A stretch of DNA of 64,000 nt from Monarcha castaneiventris obscurior. Lineage: Eukaryota; Chordata; Aves; Passeriformes; Monarchidae. The translations under genes were made by a program, and so were the position numbers. The DNA lies in the NCBI GenBank assembly GCA_026261815.1, contig JAMPIT010000549.1, positions 186,001-250,000 on the forward strand, in the 5' to 3' direction. Below are positions 10,916 to 22,855 of the stretch, in pieces (the first letter of the stretch is position 1; each line of letters starts with the position of its first letter). Under the pieces are notes generated by a model, which made no database searches, was not told the origin of the DNA, and saw only the letters and a list, made by a program, of their open reading frames with translations.

Positions 10916-13314
10916 CCTTTGGGGTATTAGGAATGTAACTACTAAAATTAACTGCCAAAGCCTGAAAACCTTGGAAGTTTTCAGTTTTAGTTCTCTTATA
11001 AAAAAAGGAAACATCCTTCTAAAATAAAGGGTGTATCTTGTACGGCTGGACCCCTCTGTAAGGGCTCTCCCAGTTTGTCACTATATTTATAATCCTACCT
11101 TTTAACTTTAATTTAAGCCAGTAAATTAATTTTTTAAAAATTACCTTGAAGAATATCAGATAATTTTCAGCTTTCTAAGAATTAACTTTTTTCCTTCACC
11201 AGAATTATCAAAATAGATGATTTGAAATTTCAGTGATTGATCAAAGCCTCTCCTCATTCTTCCACCCAACACACAGTTTTCCCCTCTAAATCAATTATTT
11301 GCCCAGATTTGCTCACAGTGTAATACTTTTTCTGGTTTTAGCTAATTAGATTTTGCCAGGTCTTGTGCATTTTCAGTTGTTCAATCTCTATCAATCACTT
11401 TAATTGGAGCAAAGAAGCAGCAGTTTGCATGATCTTGCTATTCAGTGTAGTCAGCTAGGCTGTCAAATAAGTTAGATTGTGCTTGTTTTCCATGTTATTT
11501 ATTTATTTCAAGCAATATTGGTGAAATTGCAAGGCCTGATATGATTTAGAGGTACAGTTTTGATTGAGGAGTTAGAGGCGAATTAATGATTATTGTGAGG
11601 TAATATAGAGCACGATCTTGCAAGTGTCAGCTACTTTTTAAAGCCCCAGAAATTGGTAATTTCCCCTTTTATCTGTCCTGGCTGTATCCAAAATAGCTGA
11701 AATTAGGTCTACTCGTGCATTACATCTGCTTCTACCTGTTTTCATGATGTTTGACTGCAATCTGACTTTGCTGAAGTGCAACCCTGCTCTGAAAAGCAAT
11801 ATTCAGTCACCTGAACTGCAAAATCCTGCTGTATGGCCCCATAGCACAAATTCTGCCTCTTTATCAGGGAAAAGAAACTGCCATGAATTATTAGTGCACC
11901 TCTCCATTCCCCAGGCCCAGGGAGTTAAAAGAGAATAATTGCTGCTATGCAGCTAAATTAAAAGTGTTGTGTAAGCTTGGTATTGGCACCTTGCAGCTCA
12001 GTGATTTGCAGGGGTGGTTGTTTAAGGGGCTGGTTAAATTAATCCTCCACCAATTCCTCTTCATGGATTTCCCTCTCAGTGGCGAATTTAACCTCATTAA
12101 GCACTTTTCCATTGCCCGTGTCCATAGAAAATGGACAACCCAACAAGTCTCAGGTTGACAGGGAGTTTCTACGGGAAGCAGTCGGAACAATGAGCTCTGT
12201 AGCAGCATCTGTGAGCAATCCATTCCAATAAAAAAGCCTTCCCAAGGAAGAGATACCCCACTATCCTCCTAGAAAGCACTACACTGCTGCTGTATTGCAC
12301 ATTTCATGCAAGAACAGCCGAGTGCTCGGGTAATTAAACAACACACAGCTCTTGCTGGCCAGATCAGCTCTGCATCTAAAGATAAACAAGCTAAAATATG
12401 CTAAAGTTTGGTTGACTCCTGGAATACTTGGGGAAATTTAGGAGAAACATATGGTGAAACAATCTGGCTGTATTAATTTCGAGGAGAAGTTTTTCTCGCA
12501 GATTAAATGATGTAATTCCCAATATATAGCCTCCTCCAAAATTAAAATGTTTGCCTAATGCATGAAGTTCAAACAGTCCTCAAACTTCTAGAGCCAAGCC
12601 ACGGGAATTACAGGAGTTAGAGTTTCTTTATGTCACTCACTACCTCTGAATTTTACACTAAAAAAACAACTCTGCTACCAGCTCTGTTCTCCAGGATTCA
12701 AATTACTCTAGAAATTATTAATCTAAAATTGGCCTGTTTCTGAGCACAGTACCAAGTCCACCTACAGGAAAGTGTATTTATTTCTTGCTTCTAAAAGTTG
12801 CAATAAAACCATGTGTGAGGCTGATAACTATTTATTTATTAATTAATTTGTGGGAGCCACATGGACAACTGAACATTTTTATCCAATGTATTTCTTTGTT
12901 TGGTAGTGAGGAGAAGTTATTTATCAACAAAGTGAGATTTGAAGCTGTTTATTATTGTTTATTATTATTGTTTTTTATTAAAGAATCAGCCCAAGTACAG
13001 TTATGAAAATTCACTGGCACAGGCCTCCTGAGCTAATCAAATTGATAAGCCAGCCCCAAACATCAAAGGATCCCAAAGGACTTGATTCCCTCCACCAGTT
13101 GGACTTCTGGAGCCAGGCTTGCCGTTTTACTGACATCTGTTTCTTTGTTCCTTTCCTTTCCACAGTGAGGACCTCTTCAATTTTGGGTCCTATTTGGAAG
13201 CCTTCCAAACCATGCCCTCGTCAGCTGTGTGACCGCATTTGTGTGGCTGTCACATCTCCTCTCGTTGGTTCAGCCACTGGGAAAGGTTCAGCTGTGAATA
13301 TCTGCTCTCACCAA
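10916..13314. other. Unique sequence with enhancer-like AT-rich stretches
   Basis: This is 2.4 kb without recognisable repeats. Two stretches (about 11330-11690 and 12360-12570) have mixed-composition wording with TAATTA, TATCAATCA, TTTGCAT and TAATGATT motifs, of the kind seen in conserved developmental enhancers. I cannot test conservation here. A good pyrimidine tract plus CAG lies at about 13140-13166, but no exon could be recognised behind it. Confidence 0.45.
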
Positions 13315-13605
13315 GGATGGAGAGGGACTGGACAGGGCCCTGGAGTGCCAGGACAAGGGGGAATGGCTTTATGCTGCAGGAGGATCAGGTTAGATGGGAT
13401 ATTGGGAAGGAATAGTTCCCTGTGAGGGATGTGAGGCCCTGGCACAGGGTGCCCAGAGAAGCTGTGGCTGCCCCTGGATCCCTGCAAGTGTCCAAGGCCA
13501 GGTTGGATGGGGCTTGGGGCAGCCTGCAATAGTGGAAGGTGTCCCTGCTCATGGCACTGGATGATCCTAAACTCCCTCCCAACCCAAACCATTCTGCGAT
13601 TCTCT
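13315..13605 (+). repeat. CR1 LINE 3' end
   Basis: Contains 'GATGGGATATTGGGAAGGAA', 'GCCCTGGCACAGGGTGCCCA', 'GTGTCCAAGGCCAGGTTGGA' and the tail 'CCAACCCAAACCATTCTGCG'. The 'GGCAGGGGGTGG' box is shortened to 'CATGGCACTGG', an internal deletion. Confidence 0.93.
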
Positions 13606-13774
13606 GATTTTCAAGTCTTTCTTTAGTTCCAGAGATCTTTACACACTACGCAGCCCCTCCACCCCACCCAGCTTTCTGAGTAAAGGCCCAGTTTTTAAAT
13701 TCTGAATCTCCATATCTCTCTCTGAAGTCCTGAGCTGTGACTGTAGCTTTTCATGGACTCTGGTAACAAACATT

Positions 13775-13855
13775 TGCAGAGCCAGGGGTTGGACTCCATG
13801 GTCCTCGTGGGTCCCTTCCAGCTGGGGATATTCTGTGATTTCATCATTCTATGAA
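13775..13855 (+). repeat. CR1 LINE 3' tail, second subfamily
   Basis: 'CCAGGGGTTGGACTCCATGG', 'TGGGTCCCTTCCAGCTGGGG' and 'ATTCTGTGATTTCATCATTC' give the same short-tail subfamily as the copy at 199-291. It lies 170 bp after another CR1 in the same direction. Confidence 0.85.
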
Positions 13856-14387
13856 ATGCATTTCTGGCACTGATTTCTAAATAGTGTTTGTAGACAAATC
13901 TGCATTATTTATTTTCAGAGAGATGGAAAATACATGAAACAAACCCAAACTCTCTCATTTCTAATAAGTATTGTGCTTGGATGAAAATGAATGCAGGTTA
14001 CTTTGTACTAATTGGATTGGTGTCAGGAACTGTGAAGAGGATTTTGCTCCTGCTCACTCTCTACAGATAATTCCCAGAGTTTGCAATACTCATGTACAAT
14101 CTGAGCAAATCCTATCAGACTGGAATAAGTATTAATCCACAGAAATTATGGTGTGCAACCAATTGTATTTCAATCAATTTCAAATCTACCTATGTCCCTA
14201 ATCGGTGGGTAATCTTTTGAAATAATTTCTGTAACCATCCAAACAAAGCAGTCTGATAATACCCAGCATTTTCTTGCTGGACAATGGTACCTTTTTCTTT
14301 CTGGGAAGTTACATGGGCAGTTCAATGACTTTAGCCCAAATTAATAAACCTGCTAAAAGGCAAAACATAATTTGATTCATACAGTCA
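13856..14387. other. Unique AT-rich sequence
   Basis: No gene or repeat recognised. Confidence 0.6.
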
Positions 14388-14470
14388 AGGAATCACTGGG
14401 GCTAGAAAAGATCAGCAAGTCCAACCTTTGCCCAAATTCCCGATTCTCACTAAACCATGCCACATTTGCT
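14388..14470 (-). repeat. CR1 LINE fragment, antisense
   Basis: On the plus strand, 'GAATCACTGGGGCTAGAAAA' then 'GATCAGCAAGTCCAACCTTT' and 'CACTAAACCATGCCAC' match the antisense 3' end of the CR1 subfamily with a 'CTAAACCATGTCCC' motif. Confidence 0.7.
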
Positions 14471-16844
14471 GGCTGCCAACATCCATCACTTTATTTGACC
14501 ATCTGTAGCATTGGACCATTTGCTTAACTGATCTAGTCTACAAAACCACCTTATATAAAGGAGGAGACAGGGCTTGGAATGTTTCTGTGAAAGATCAGGG
14601 GGATGACAGAGTTGGGAATGGCCCCCAGGACCGTCCTGCAGTGCAGAAAGGAGAGTGAGCTGGGCACTGACACGGCAGGAGGGGAAGGAATCGCTCTGTG
14701 TTTCTCTCAGGATGATCCCTGGGGGTGGTGAAAGAGGCATCTCAAGGCTAACAAACCCAGCATTGGCTGTGGATTTATGGGAGCTGTGGGACCCGTTATC
14801 CCACAACATTGTGGAGTGAAATGTCAGGGAAAACTGAGCAGGAGTGTTGGAGAGCAAAGCACTGGAGGGTTAGGAGAGGTGTTCAATGACATGTTTTCTC
14901 TCCTGAACATCTTTGGTCAGAGGCTGGGACAACAAATATATTCAGGGGAGTGTGTACCATTGCCTTTTTCTTGTGTTTTCCCCTCTGAACCTGTTTTTGG
15001 CCACTGCTGAAAAACCAGATTCTGTCTAAATAACCACTGAGCTGCTGCACTACATCTACCCTGGTGTTTGTCAGGGAGCTTCAGTGTGAAACTCTTCAAT
15101 TTATTCCACAGAGCAGCATTTATAGCAGTAAGGCTCCATCACCATTCAGCTTAGAGTAATTATTCCTGTCTTTACCCAAAAAAGCTCAGCAATCAATCTT
15201 GGCCAAGAGAAATCCACATATTTTGTAAAAAGTGGCCCTGTCAGAGCTCAAAGCCCTTACCTACAGCAAAATCCATGTTAATGTTGCAGAGCAATCTATA
15301 TGTGCTTGTGTGAATGCATTACCTATTGATTAAAGAATTTGAAATAGTCGTGATGGAGAAGTTTAGAAAACTGATAATCAAACTAGTTTTAAAATAAAAA
15401 AAAATTAAACTTTATTAAATTCCTTCATGGACAATAAATTTCCTAACCAGTTGTTTGTTCTTACACATTATTTGCCATCAGCTCTACAAATACAGAGCTG
15501 CTGGTCTTCAAAAATTGCTTTTAAATTATCTATAGGCACTGCTACCACGGAGCTGGTGCCATGGAAATGGTGGAAATGGACACAGTCCTCCAAGGTTCCT
15601 GGTCACTTAGGCCTTGAGAGGTCTGTGAGGAGAGAAGTTGATACCAACATGAACCTTTTTATTTTCTTCAGTGTATTTTCCTTTGTTACATTTGTGATAT
15701 TTTTATGTTTCTGCCCAAACTCCCCCTTGAAGTGGCACCTCAGCTGTTCCTCATATTAATTTGGTTTTCTGGCTTCACCAAACATCCTTGTGGTATCCTG
15801 GGGGGGGAAGTCCTGCCCTTTTGCAGCCCCTTATGCTCATCTTTTCCTCAGCCTGGCAATTTTTATCACTTGCCTGTCTCCTTTTTGTTGCTGTCTCAGT
15901 GGTCACATTGCTCATTCTTCTGTTCCAGTGTGTCTGGATTTGCCAACCCTGTCTGCAGTCCCTGCTTACACTGTGTTACTACACTTTAAATTAGTTTGTC
16001 CTGAGCCCAAATATATTAATTATATTCTGACTAATAACAATTCAGTGGTGTCACATGCCTCTGCTTTGGCTGCACAGAGAGTGACTTCTACAGCTGCTGT
16101 TGTTTGGCACAGAGACCATCCTGAAATGTCCCCACAGCCACCAGAGCAGTTTTAGTTCATGTCATAAAATGAACTGCTTGAAAACCACATTTTTGCCTAA
16201 AACATCCTAAGGCAGATTTCCAGCTGCAGACACTCAGGGCTTTACCTCTGGAAGTTCTGGCCATAACCTGAGCCAGCTTTGGCCTCTCTACCAACCACAT
16301 GGAACAGTTTTGCATGTGGATACCAGGCAAATTCCAAATGATTTGAGGGAGGTATCTGCTGATCTTGTTAATGTGGACACAACCCAACAGATGCAAAGCT
16401 TGCAATTCGCCTTCTATTAAAAGAGCTCTGACTGCCAATCTAATGAAATACTTCTTTATCATCCAGAAATAAAAAGTACAATTTTAATTCACTGTTTGCA
16501 GCATTTACCAGTCCCAAAAGTTGTTATTTTTGTAATTTATTTTTTCTAAAACAATCACTTTGTTACCCAGACAAAATCAAGTGGAGAAACCTGTCCAGAA
16601 TTATTTAAACTCACCTGAAATAAACATTTCCTTTTCTTTGCCATGCTCCCAGGTATGCCTGCTCTGCCAGGTACAAATAATCTGAATTTCATCCTCTAGC
16701 TGCTCTCTCAAGCCCCAGAAATTCCTTATGGCTATAACCTCCAACTCCTACTATCTAAATTGCCAGTTGTTTGGCTAATTCCTTTCTTAAGAAGTGGATG
16801 AAGATAAAGAAGCTCCTATCAGAGACTGCAACGGGATAGAGGGC
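14471..16844. other. Unique sequence, no recognised gene
   Basis: Frames of 94-123 codons occur on both strands (for example 14486-14857 minus and 15790-16155 plus). They overlap one another and have no recognisable domains, so they are treated as chance frames. An A-rich run is at about 15393-15410. Confidence 0.55.
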
Positions 16845-17520
16845 TCCAGTCTGATGTCAGTGGCCAGGATTTTTGGAGGAGAGGGTGGAAGTGTACAGGG
16901 CTGCTCTGCTGTGAGAATATATTTAAGAAGGGGGAAAACACTTGCACAGGCGTGGAAGGAGGAGTGAAGGGAAAAAAGTGAGAAAAAAAAAAAGTGTGGA
17001 CATGAAGATTAGAAAAGAAGGAGGGGGAGAAGATTTCCCACGTGCTGGAGCAGCGTTTATCCTTTATTTAATGGAAGAGAGCCCAGTGGAACAGGTATTT
17101 CCCCAGAGCCTGTGGAGAGGACCCTGGCAAGGACTGAGTCCCACTCTGGAGTAGGATTATCCTGCAGGATTGCAGCTCATGGGCACAGACAGGGGGAAAG
17201 GGGGAGGAGGAAGGAGGGACAGAGGTGAAATATCACCAGCCAACCAGAGCTCCCCATTCTCCATCCCCTCTGTGCTGTTTGGGAAGGATGCAGAGGAGCT
17301 GGCAATGAAGGTGGGTATTAATTCATTTCTCACTGCCCAACCCTATTTTAACTGGCTATTAGTTGTGTTAATTTCCCCTAGATAAGTCAGGTTTGCCCAT
17401 GAAGGTAATTGGGAAGTGATCTCCCCACCTTTATCTTGACCCAGGGGCTTTTCATCTTATTTTCTTCCCAAAGCTGAGTGAAAGAGCAGCTGGGTGGGTG
17501 TCTGGCAGCAAAGCTAAAAT
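16845..17520 (+). mobile_element. Long avian ERVL-type LTR, diverged
   Basis: The order of blocks matches a long bird LTR family. A purine-rich U3 carries 'GAGAGCCCAGTGGAACAGG'-type segments. After it come 'CCATTCTCCATCCCCTCTGT', 'TTAATTTCCCCTAGATAAGT', 'CAGGTTTGCCCATGAAGGTA', 'ATTGGGAAGTGATCTCC' and 'CTTTATCTTGACCCAGGGGC', ending in 'GAGCAGCTGGGTGGGTGTCT'. Exact ends and target-site duplication cannot be seen because of divergence. No gag or pol sequence adjoins it, so it is probably a solo LTR. Short frames inside it are not genes. The ERVL class is from family knowledge, not from a search. Confidence 0.72.
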
Positions 17521-17623
17521 TGGACAGGTGTCCTGACCGAAATAAAAGGCCCAGTTTGAGAAGCTGGAGGAAGTAAAACTTGGTTCCTGCAAAAGATTTC
17601 TGCTGTACATTTCTGGGAGAAAA

Positions 17624-17844
17624 GGGGAAGGAAGGGAGGGAGGAAGGGAGGGAGGGAGGGAGGAAGGAAGGAAGGAAGGAAGGAAGGAAGGAAGGAAGGA
17701 AGGAAGGAAGGAAGGAAGGAAGGAAGGAAGGAAGGAAGGAAGGAAGGAATGAAGGAAGGAAGGAAGGAAGGAAGGAAGGAAGGAAGGAAGGAAGGAAGGA
17801 AGGAAGGAAGGAAGGAAGGAAGGAAGGAAGGAAGGAAGGAAGGA
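17624..17844 (+). repeat. GGAA/TTCC microsatellite, about 220 bp
   Basis: An impure start (mixed GGGA and GGAA units to about 17657) passes into nearly pure GGAA units to 17844, broken only by one T at about 17750. The whole tract is homopurine on the plus strand. It opens long artificial frames of SFLP or GRKE repeats on the two strands. Confidence 0.97.
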
Positions 17845-19799
17845 CATAGTGCCCAGGGAACTAAACTATTTGCCTGATGTAGGTTGTGAAGAAATAGTTG
17901 CCTGAGATATTAAGCCTTCCCTTTACTGCTGATGCTTTGTTTTCATCAGCTTTATAAACCCACAATATCCTCTTGCCTTCCAAGGATTCTGCAGGAATTG
18001 CTGTCCATGTTACCCCTCAGCCTGACCTGGCTCCCAGAGCTGAGTCTCTGCCAAACCACGTGGCATTCTGAATTTAACTTTGACTAATTCCTGTCACTGC
18101 AAGGTTTTATGATGCTGTGGCCTGTAGGTGCCACTTCATTCAATTCTGTCACTGTCGCTTTCTTCCCAACACTTTTCCTTATTCAAAATGAAGAGCACGA
18201 GCACAAATTGGAAGTGAAAATTTCATATAACCACTCAGTGTCTTACACCCTGGATTTTCTTGTTAGAGTGGTGCAAGGGCAGAGAACTACTCATGTTTTC
18301 TTACAGAAAACTACAGAGGCTGCAATATTTAAGGCTGCACTTATGGACCTGGGCAAACTTTATATCTTCTTTCCTTGTTTCTTTTTACTTAATTTTTTTT
18401 TTAAGTGGGAAGCACATCAGTGTAGCCAGTTAATGCAAAGTGTTCATTTAAACAGTGCCAGAAATGATTTCCCAAACAATAAGTCAGAACCACACAGATC
18501 TTAAAATCTGAGCACGTAGGCTTTGTTCTTCTCTACCTTCCCAGGTTTAGGAGTAAATGTAAACTGCACTTTTAGATGTTAAAACATGATTGGTACATAA
18601 TGCAGTCTTTTCATTCAATTCAATAGCTGCAAGAAAGGAATGGGTTCTTCAAAAGAATGTAAAGGGGGAAAAAATCACAGGGCATTTCAGCTTTACTTTA
18701 ATAGACTTAAGATAATACAAGTATTTGAAACAAGCCCAGGGGAAGCTTGGTAAGAGCAAAATGAGCAAAATAAAGAAATAAATAAAGCAGAGGAACAAAA
18801 CCTGCATGTTTTGCACTAGAATTTTAGGAAGATTTCTCTTTTTTTTTTAAGGATTTTTTTTCAAGTTTAGCCCTCTAATTTTCTATTCAGTTTTTAAATA
18901 TGCCTATTAAAAGAATATATTGAGCTATTTCTCTGGTTGTATTTGCTGTTCATTCTAATCTATTAGTAGCCAAAAGGCAAAAGTACCAGTGCTTAATTAT
19001 CTTGCTGGTAGTATGGATGGAGCCAGCTGAACTTAAAAGACAGGAACTGTTGATTTAAGAATTGCTGTGTTATTTTAATACAGCCGTTTAAGCTGTTTTA
19101 AGAAGAGTGTAATAGGTGTTTAAATGTTAATGCTTCATTCCTCCTTTACAATTAATTTGGCAAAGTGTCCCTGATGAATGAATTATTAGGTAAAACTAAT
19201 ATATTCGAGCAATAATAAAAGGCACTTTCTCAATTAAAGGGGGCATCTACTTGTTTTCTCCAGAAAAAGTGAGAAAAATCCTATTGGTAAGGATGAACCG
19301 ATTCCCTTCAATTCAATTTTTAATAAATCAAGTTGCATCAGCTAAGAATTTTCTCCAGTCGATGTTTTTTAAAAATACCAAAGTTATTGTGGGTTAAGAG
19401 AACAGTGCAATTATATTTTTGATTCTTCTGAATGGAAATTAGGAGCAAATGTGAGGGACAATAACAACAGATCCACTAATGTGTGCTTGTGGTTGACTCT
19501 GTGGGATCTTCTCCTGCTGAGAATCCAAGAGCAAGGTACTTCACAAGATCAATAATTTCTACTGGCTTAAGGCCTACAAAAGGAAGGGAGGGAAATAGGG
19601 AATGGCAGTGGGCTCAAAGCTGTGAAGATTAAGTCACAAAAGTCAGAGAGATTTCTCAAAAAAAAGTTTTCATGACAGATCTCTCAGACTGCAGAGCAGG
19701 TCACATGGATCCTGAAAGGCACCAAAGATTCCCAAACTCTCCACAACCTGTTCAAGTATTTAAATGTGATAGGTTGGGGTTTTTTTTCACTTTATTCCC
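17845..19799. other. Unique AT-rich sequence with a conserved-element-like stretch
   Basis: No gene recognised. T runs lie at about 18390-18402 and 18841-18850. About 18940-19260 is dense in TAAT, TTAATTA and TTTAAG-type wording without any repeat signature and is listed as a possible conserved non-coding element. Confidence 0.5.
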
Positions 19800-20200
19800 A
19801 GATGGACCTTAAAGCCCATCCAATCCCACCCCCTGCCATGGGCAGGGACACCTTCCACTAGCCCAGGCTGCTCCAAGTCCAACCTGGCCTTGGACACTTC
19901 CAGGGATCCAGGGGCAGCCACAGCTTCTCTGGGCACCCTGTGCCAGGGCCTCCCCACCCTCACAGGGAACAATTCCTGCCCAAGATCCCATCTAACCCTG
20001 CTCTCTGGCAGTGGGAAGCCATTCCCTATGTCCTGTCACTCCAGGCCCTTGTAAGAAGTCTTTCTCCATTTTTCCTGTTGGCTCCTTCAGGTGCTGCAAG
20101 GCCACAATGAGGTGACCCCAAAGCTTCTCTTCTTCAGGCTGAACATTCCCAATTCTCCCAGCCTTTCCTCTGCTCCATCCCTCTGATCATCAAATCCAGC
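19800..20200 (-). repeat. CR1 LINE 3' end, antisense, about 400 bp
   Basis: On the plus strand it reads 'GACCTTAAAGCCCATCCAAT', 'CCCTGCCATGGGCAGGGACA', 'CTGTGCCAGGGCCTCCCCAC', 'GCTTCTCTTCTTCAGGCTGA' and 'CCTCTGCTCCATCCCTCTGA'. The very 3' tail (the first bases on the plus strand) is missing. Confidence 0.95.
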
Positions 20201-21483
20201 CCCTCTAGAATAGTAACCCATTCTTCTTCCATGTACCTCTTGATTGGTCAATCAGAAACTTTCAGTTTTGACAGAAAAGTGAGGAAAAACTGTTTTCTTT
20301 CATGGCAGTTGCAGGATCAGGGTCTAAATATTTGCATTTGCCTTGTAAAGTTTGCCATGTCACATAAATAAATGAGCACACTACTGAAAATTAAATGTTA
20401 TGTTGCAACTAATTCATTTGCAATCATTTAGCACTCGCTAGATTTTACACTAATTGCTCTATGAGATTAATGAATTTACAGAGCTCTTTGAGTCTCACAT
20501 TTTTTGGCACAGCACATTGCAAGGAGCCAATAAAAGTGGCTCACAAGCTACATCTGATGTGAGACATCTTCCAAACCTCTGCCTGGAGAGAGTGAATGCC
20601 ACGCACTGGAATTTTCCATGAGTGGGCTGCCTCCAATGTAAAACAGTTGACTCAGAATTGTTTACTTTTTTGAATTTTCTTGGATTTCTTCTTATTATTT
20701 TATTGGATGACTCAAGGAGAGTCGACATATAGATCTTTAGATACATGCTGTCTTTTTCCCGTTATCAGGGTAGAGTTCTGGCTTTTTGGAGAATATGTTT
20801 TAACAGATCTGTTCACAAACAGAAACCCTGAACTTTAAAAATTAGAGGTTAAAGTCCATCTGCTAGAAAAATGAATGATTATATATTCAAAAGGAAAGAC
20901 TGTTAGTCTAAGCTGGAATTCTCTGACTCTTGTTTTCACAGAGAGATCATTGATATTTATAGAGGTAACACCTACAACCACACATATCCCTGAAATTTAT
21001 GGCTAAATTGAGATCACTGCTTTTATTTCCATTGGAGCTTTTCTGTTGAAGTCACTGGGGATTCATGCTAAGAAAAAGAGCTGTGGGGAGGCATAAGTTG
21101 TATTTAATGTGTGTGTGTGTGCATGGTGCACCAGGAGTGTTGTAATCAGAACAGCAGCATGTGGGCAAAAGCTTTGTCTGCTGGGTAGTCAGAATTTCCA
21201 AAAGGAAAAGAATATTTGTTTAGGGAAGCCTTGTAATAATAGGGTTTGTGGAGTTGTTTATTCCTTGCCTATTTGGATGTAATCTTTCATGACAAATATG
21301 ACCTTCCATAAATTTCCCTGATTTCTGTTTCAGTACTTAGGCGTGCTGGCTCCAAAGTCATAGAGGCATTTTTTTTTCTCCCAGATTAAATGAAATTAAT
21401 TTCTACCATGTAGTTTTACAGTTTCAACACAATTAACATGTCCTAAACCAATTATAAACAGGCAGATGGTGCCTTCATCTTGG
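20201..21483. other. Unique AT-rich sequence
   Basis: No gene or repeat family recognised apart from a short TG run at about 21109-21122. Confidence 0.6.
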
Positions 21484-21592
21484 GGGCTTGGAGCAACCAA
21501 GGAAGGTGTCCCTGCACACAGCAGGGGGTGGAACAAGATGATCTAGAAGGTCCCTTCCAACAATTCTGGAGTTCTGTGATTCCATGATCAAG
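21484..21592 (+). repeat. CR1 LINE 3' tail
   Basis: 'GGGGCTTGGAGCAACC', 'CAGCAGGGGGTGGAACAAGA', 'GGTCCCTTCCAACAATTCTG' and 'GTTCTGTGATTCCATGA' define the CR1 3' end. There is a small deletion where 'CCCAAACC' should be. Confidence 0.88.
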
Positions 21593-22707
21593 AGCACTAT
21601 ATTTTTATGTAAATCCTCCATAGTTTCCACTATAATTGCCCTTTCAGTTTTTCTTGAAGGTTGTTGGCTTTTTTGTGAACAGGCTGTAAGTGTGGCTTTG
21701 AGTCCAGAAGACGACAGGGTGTGTAGGGGATTTACAGCAACATGTCACCTCTAATCATCAGGTCCTTTAGATAAAGAAGAGTTAAGCAATGTCTAATTAA
21801 AACCTGGGAATGAAGGCCTTAAGATGTAAAGAGGAGACTATAACTTATCATTCTGCATGCAGTGACTGGTTCTGCACTGAAATGCTCCTGAAAGCTGTTT
21901 AACACTGAGTTTCCATAGAAATCAGTAGTTTTCTCTCTGTATTACTCTGCCTTCTAGCAGAAGCAGCTGACAGCTGAATGGCTTCAGTCTTCCTGCCCCT
22001 CACCCTGCTCACATCCCTGGCTGCTGCTTTGAAAGGTATTTTCATTTATTATTGACTTCCAATTTGATATTAATTTGCAACAGAAAGAGCTGATCAGAAT
22101 CATATAGAGGGAAGACTACTCCTATCTCAGTGCGGTGTCCTGTTGCTATGGGAACTGAGAAGAGCTGAGGTTTACACAATTACCAAAGTCTAGAATAATT
22201 CTGGTTGTTGTCTGATGTTAGATATGCCTACGTGCATGGACACATGGCCACAGGCGCCCGTGTACAGACAGAAAATACCCACATCTAAGAATTGCTGGCC
22301 ATGGTGTGAAAGGAAGACACTCCTGGTTGTCACGCCTTGCCTGGGTCTCAATCTCTTGCTGCACAAAGGATGGGCATTTCTCCTTTCTGATCAAGTATTT
22401 CTCATTGTAGAGACCCACAATCTGGAGAAAGCCTGCAGTGATTCCATGTACACCAGGCAGGACCAGGATTTCACATCGAGAGTCCTGCAGCTCTTGCTTT
22501 ATCCCACTTCCAGCTGTTCTGCACTAGACAGCTTTGAGGGATGTAGAAAGTAGCCTGAAGTAACAGAATCCCCCAGAATTCCTGGGATCATTATAAAAAG
22601 AAGAACCTCCATGTTCTGGATCATGTCAGATCAAGGCAGGTTAGTTGAAATTCATTCAGGTCTCTGCTGCGCTTCCACATTCTGTGTTTCACCTGCAGGG
22701 GAGCTGT
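21593..22707. other. Unique sequence containing two candidate exons
   Basis: About 1.1 kb with no repeat family. Apart from the candidate exons listed next (from 21978), nothing was recognised. Confidence 0.5.
21978..22553 (+). CDS. Candidate two-exon small secreted protein (speculative)
   Basis: An ATG at 21978 starts MASVFLPLTLLTSLAAALK, a hydrophobic stretch with an Ala-rich end like a secretion signal peptide. It is followed at 22036 by GTATTT after AAAG, a reasonable phase-1 splice donor. Upstream at about 21929-21956 is a pyrimidine tract ending CTTCTAG, so the ATG could lie in a second exon behind a non-coding first exon. A matching acceptor (pyrimidine-rich, CTGAT branch-like site, ending CATTGTAG at 22410) lies 375 bp downstream. 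Joining 21978-22035 to 22411-22553 keeps the frame and gives 66 codons to a TAG, with three cysteines in the second part. Without splicing the frame stops after 24 codons. I do not recognise the protein, there is no nearby AATAAA, and chance could explain all of this. If real, exon 2 may also continue into a larger gene. Confidence 0.2.
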
Positions 22708-22855
22708 GGAATCACAGGATCAATAAGGTGGAAAACACCTCTGAGATCATCCATTCCAACCATCAAACCAGCACCACCACCATGGTCACCACTAACCCAT
22801 GTCCTCAAGTGCCACATTCACACGTTTGTTGAACACTTCCAGGGCTGGCATGAGT
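22708..22855 (-). repeat. CR1 LINE fragment, antisense
   Basis: 'AATCACAGGATCAATAAGGT', 'GAGATCATCCATTCCAACCA', 'CACTAACCCATGTCCTCAAG' and 'GAACACTTCCAGGGCTGG' are the antisense of the CR1 subfamily with the 'CTAACCCATGTCC' motif. Confidence 0.85.

Noticed and set aside
13166..13425. Possible exon behind a good pyrimidine tract and CAG
   Set aside because: No recognisable protein and no matching donor. The frame runs into a CR1 copy.
17452..17849. 131-codon SFLP-repeat frame and the GRKE-repeat frame opposite
   Set aside because: Direct translation of the GGAA microsatellite.
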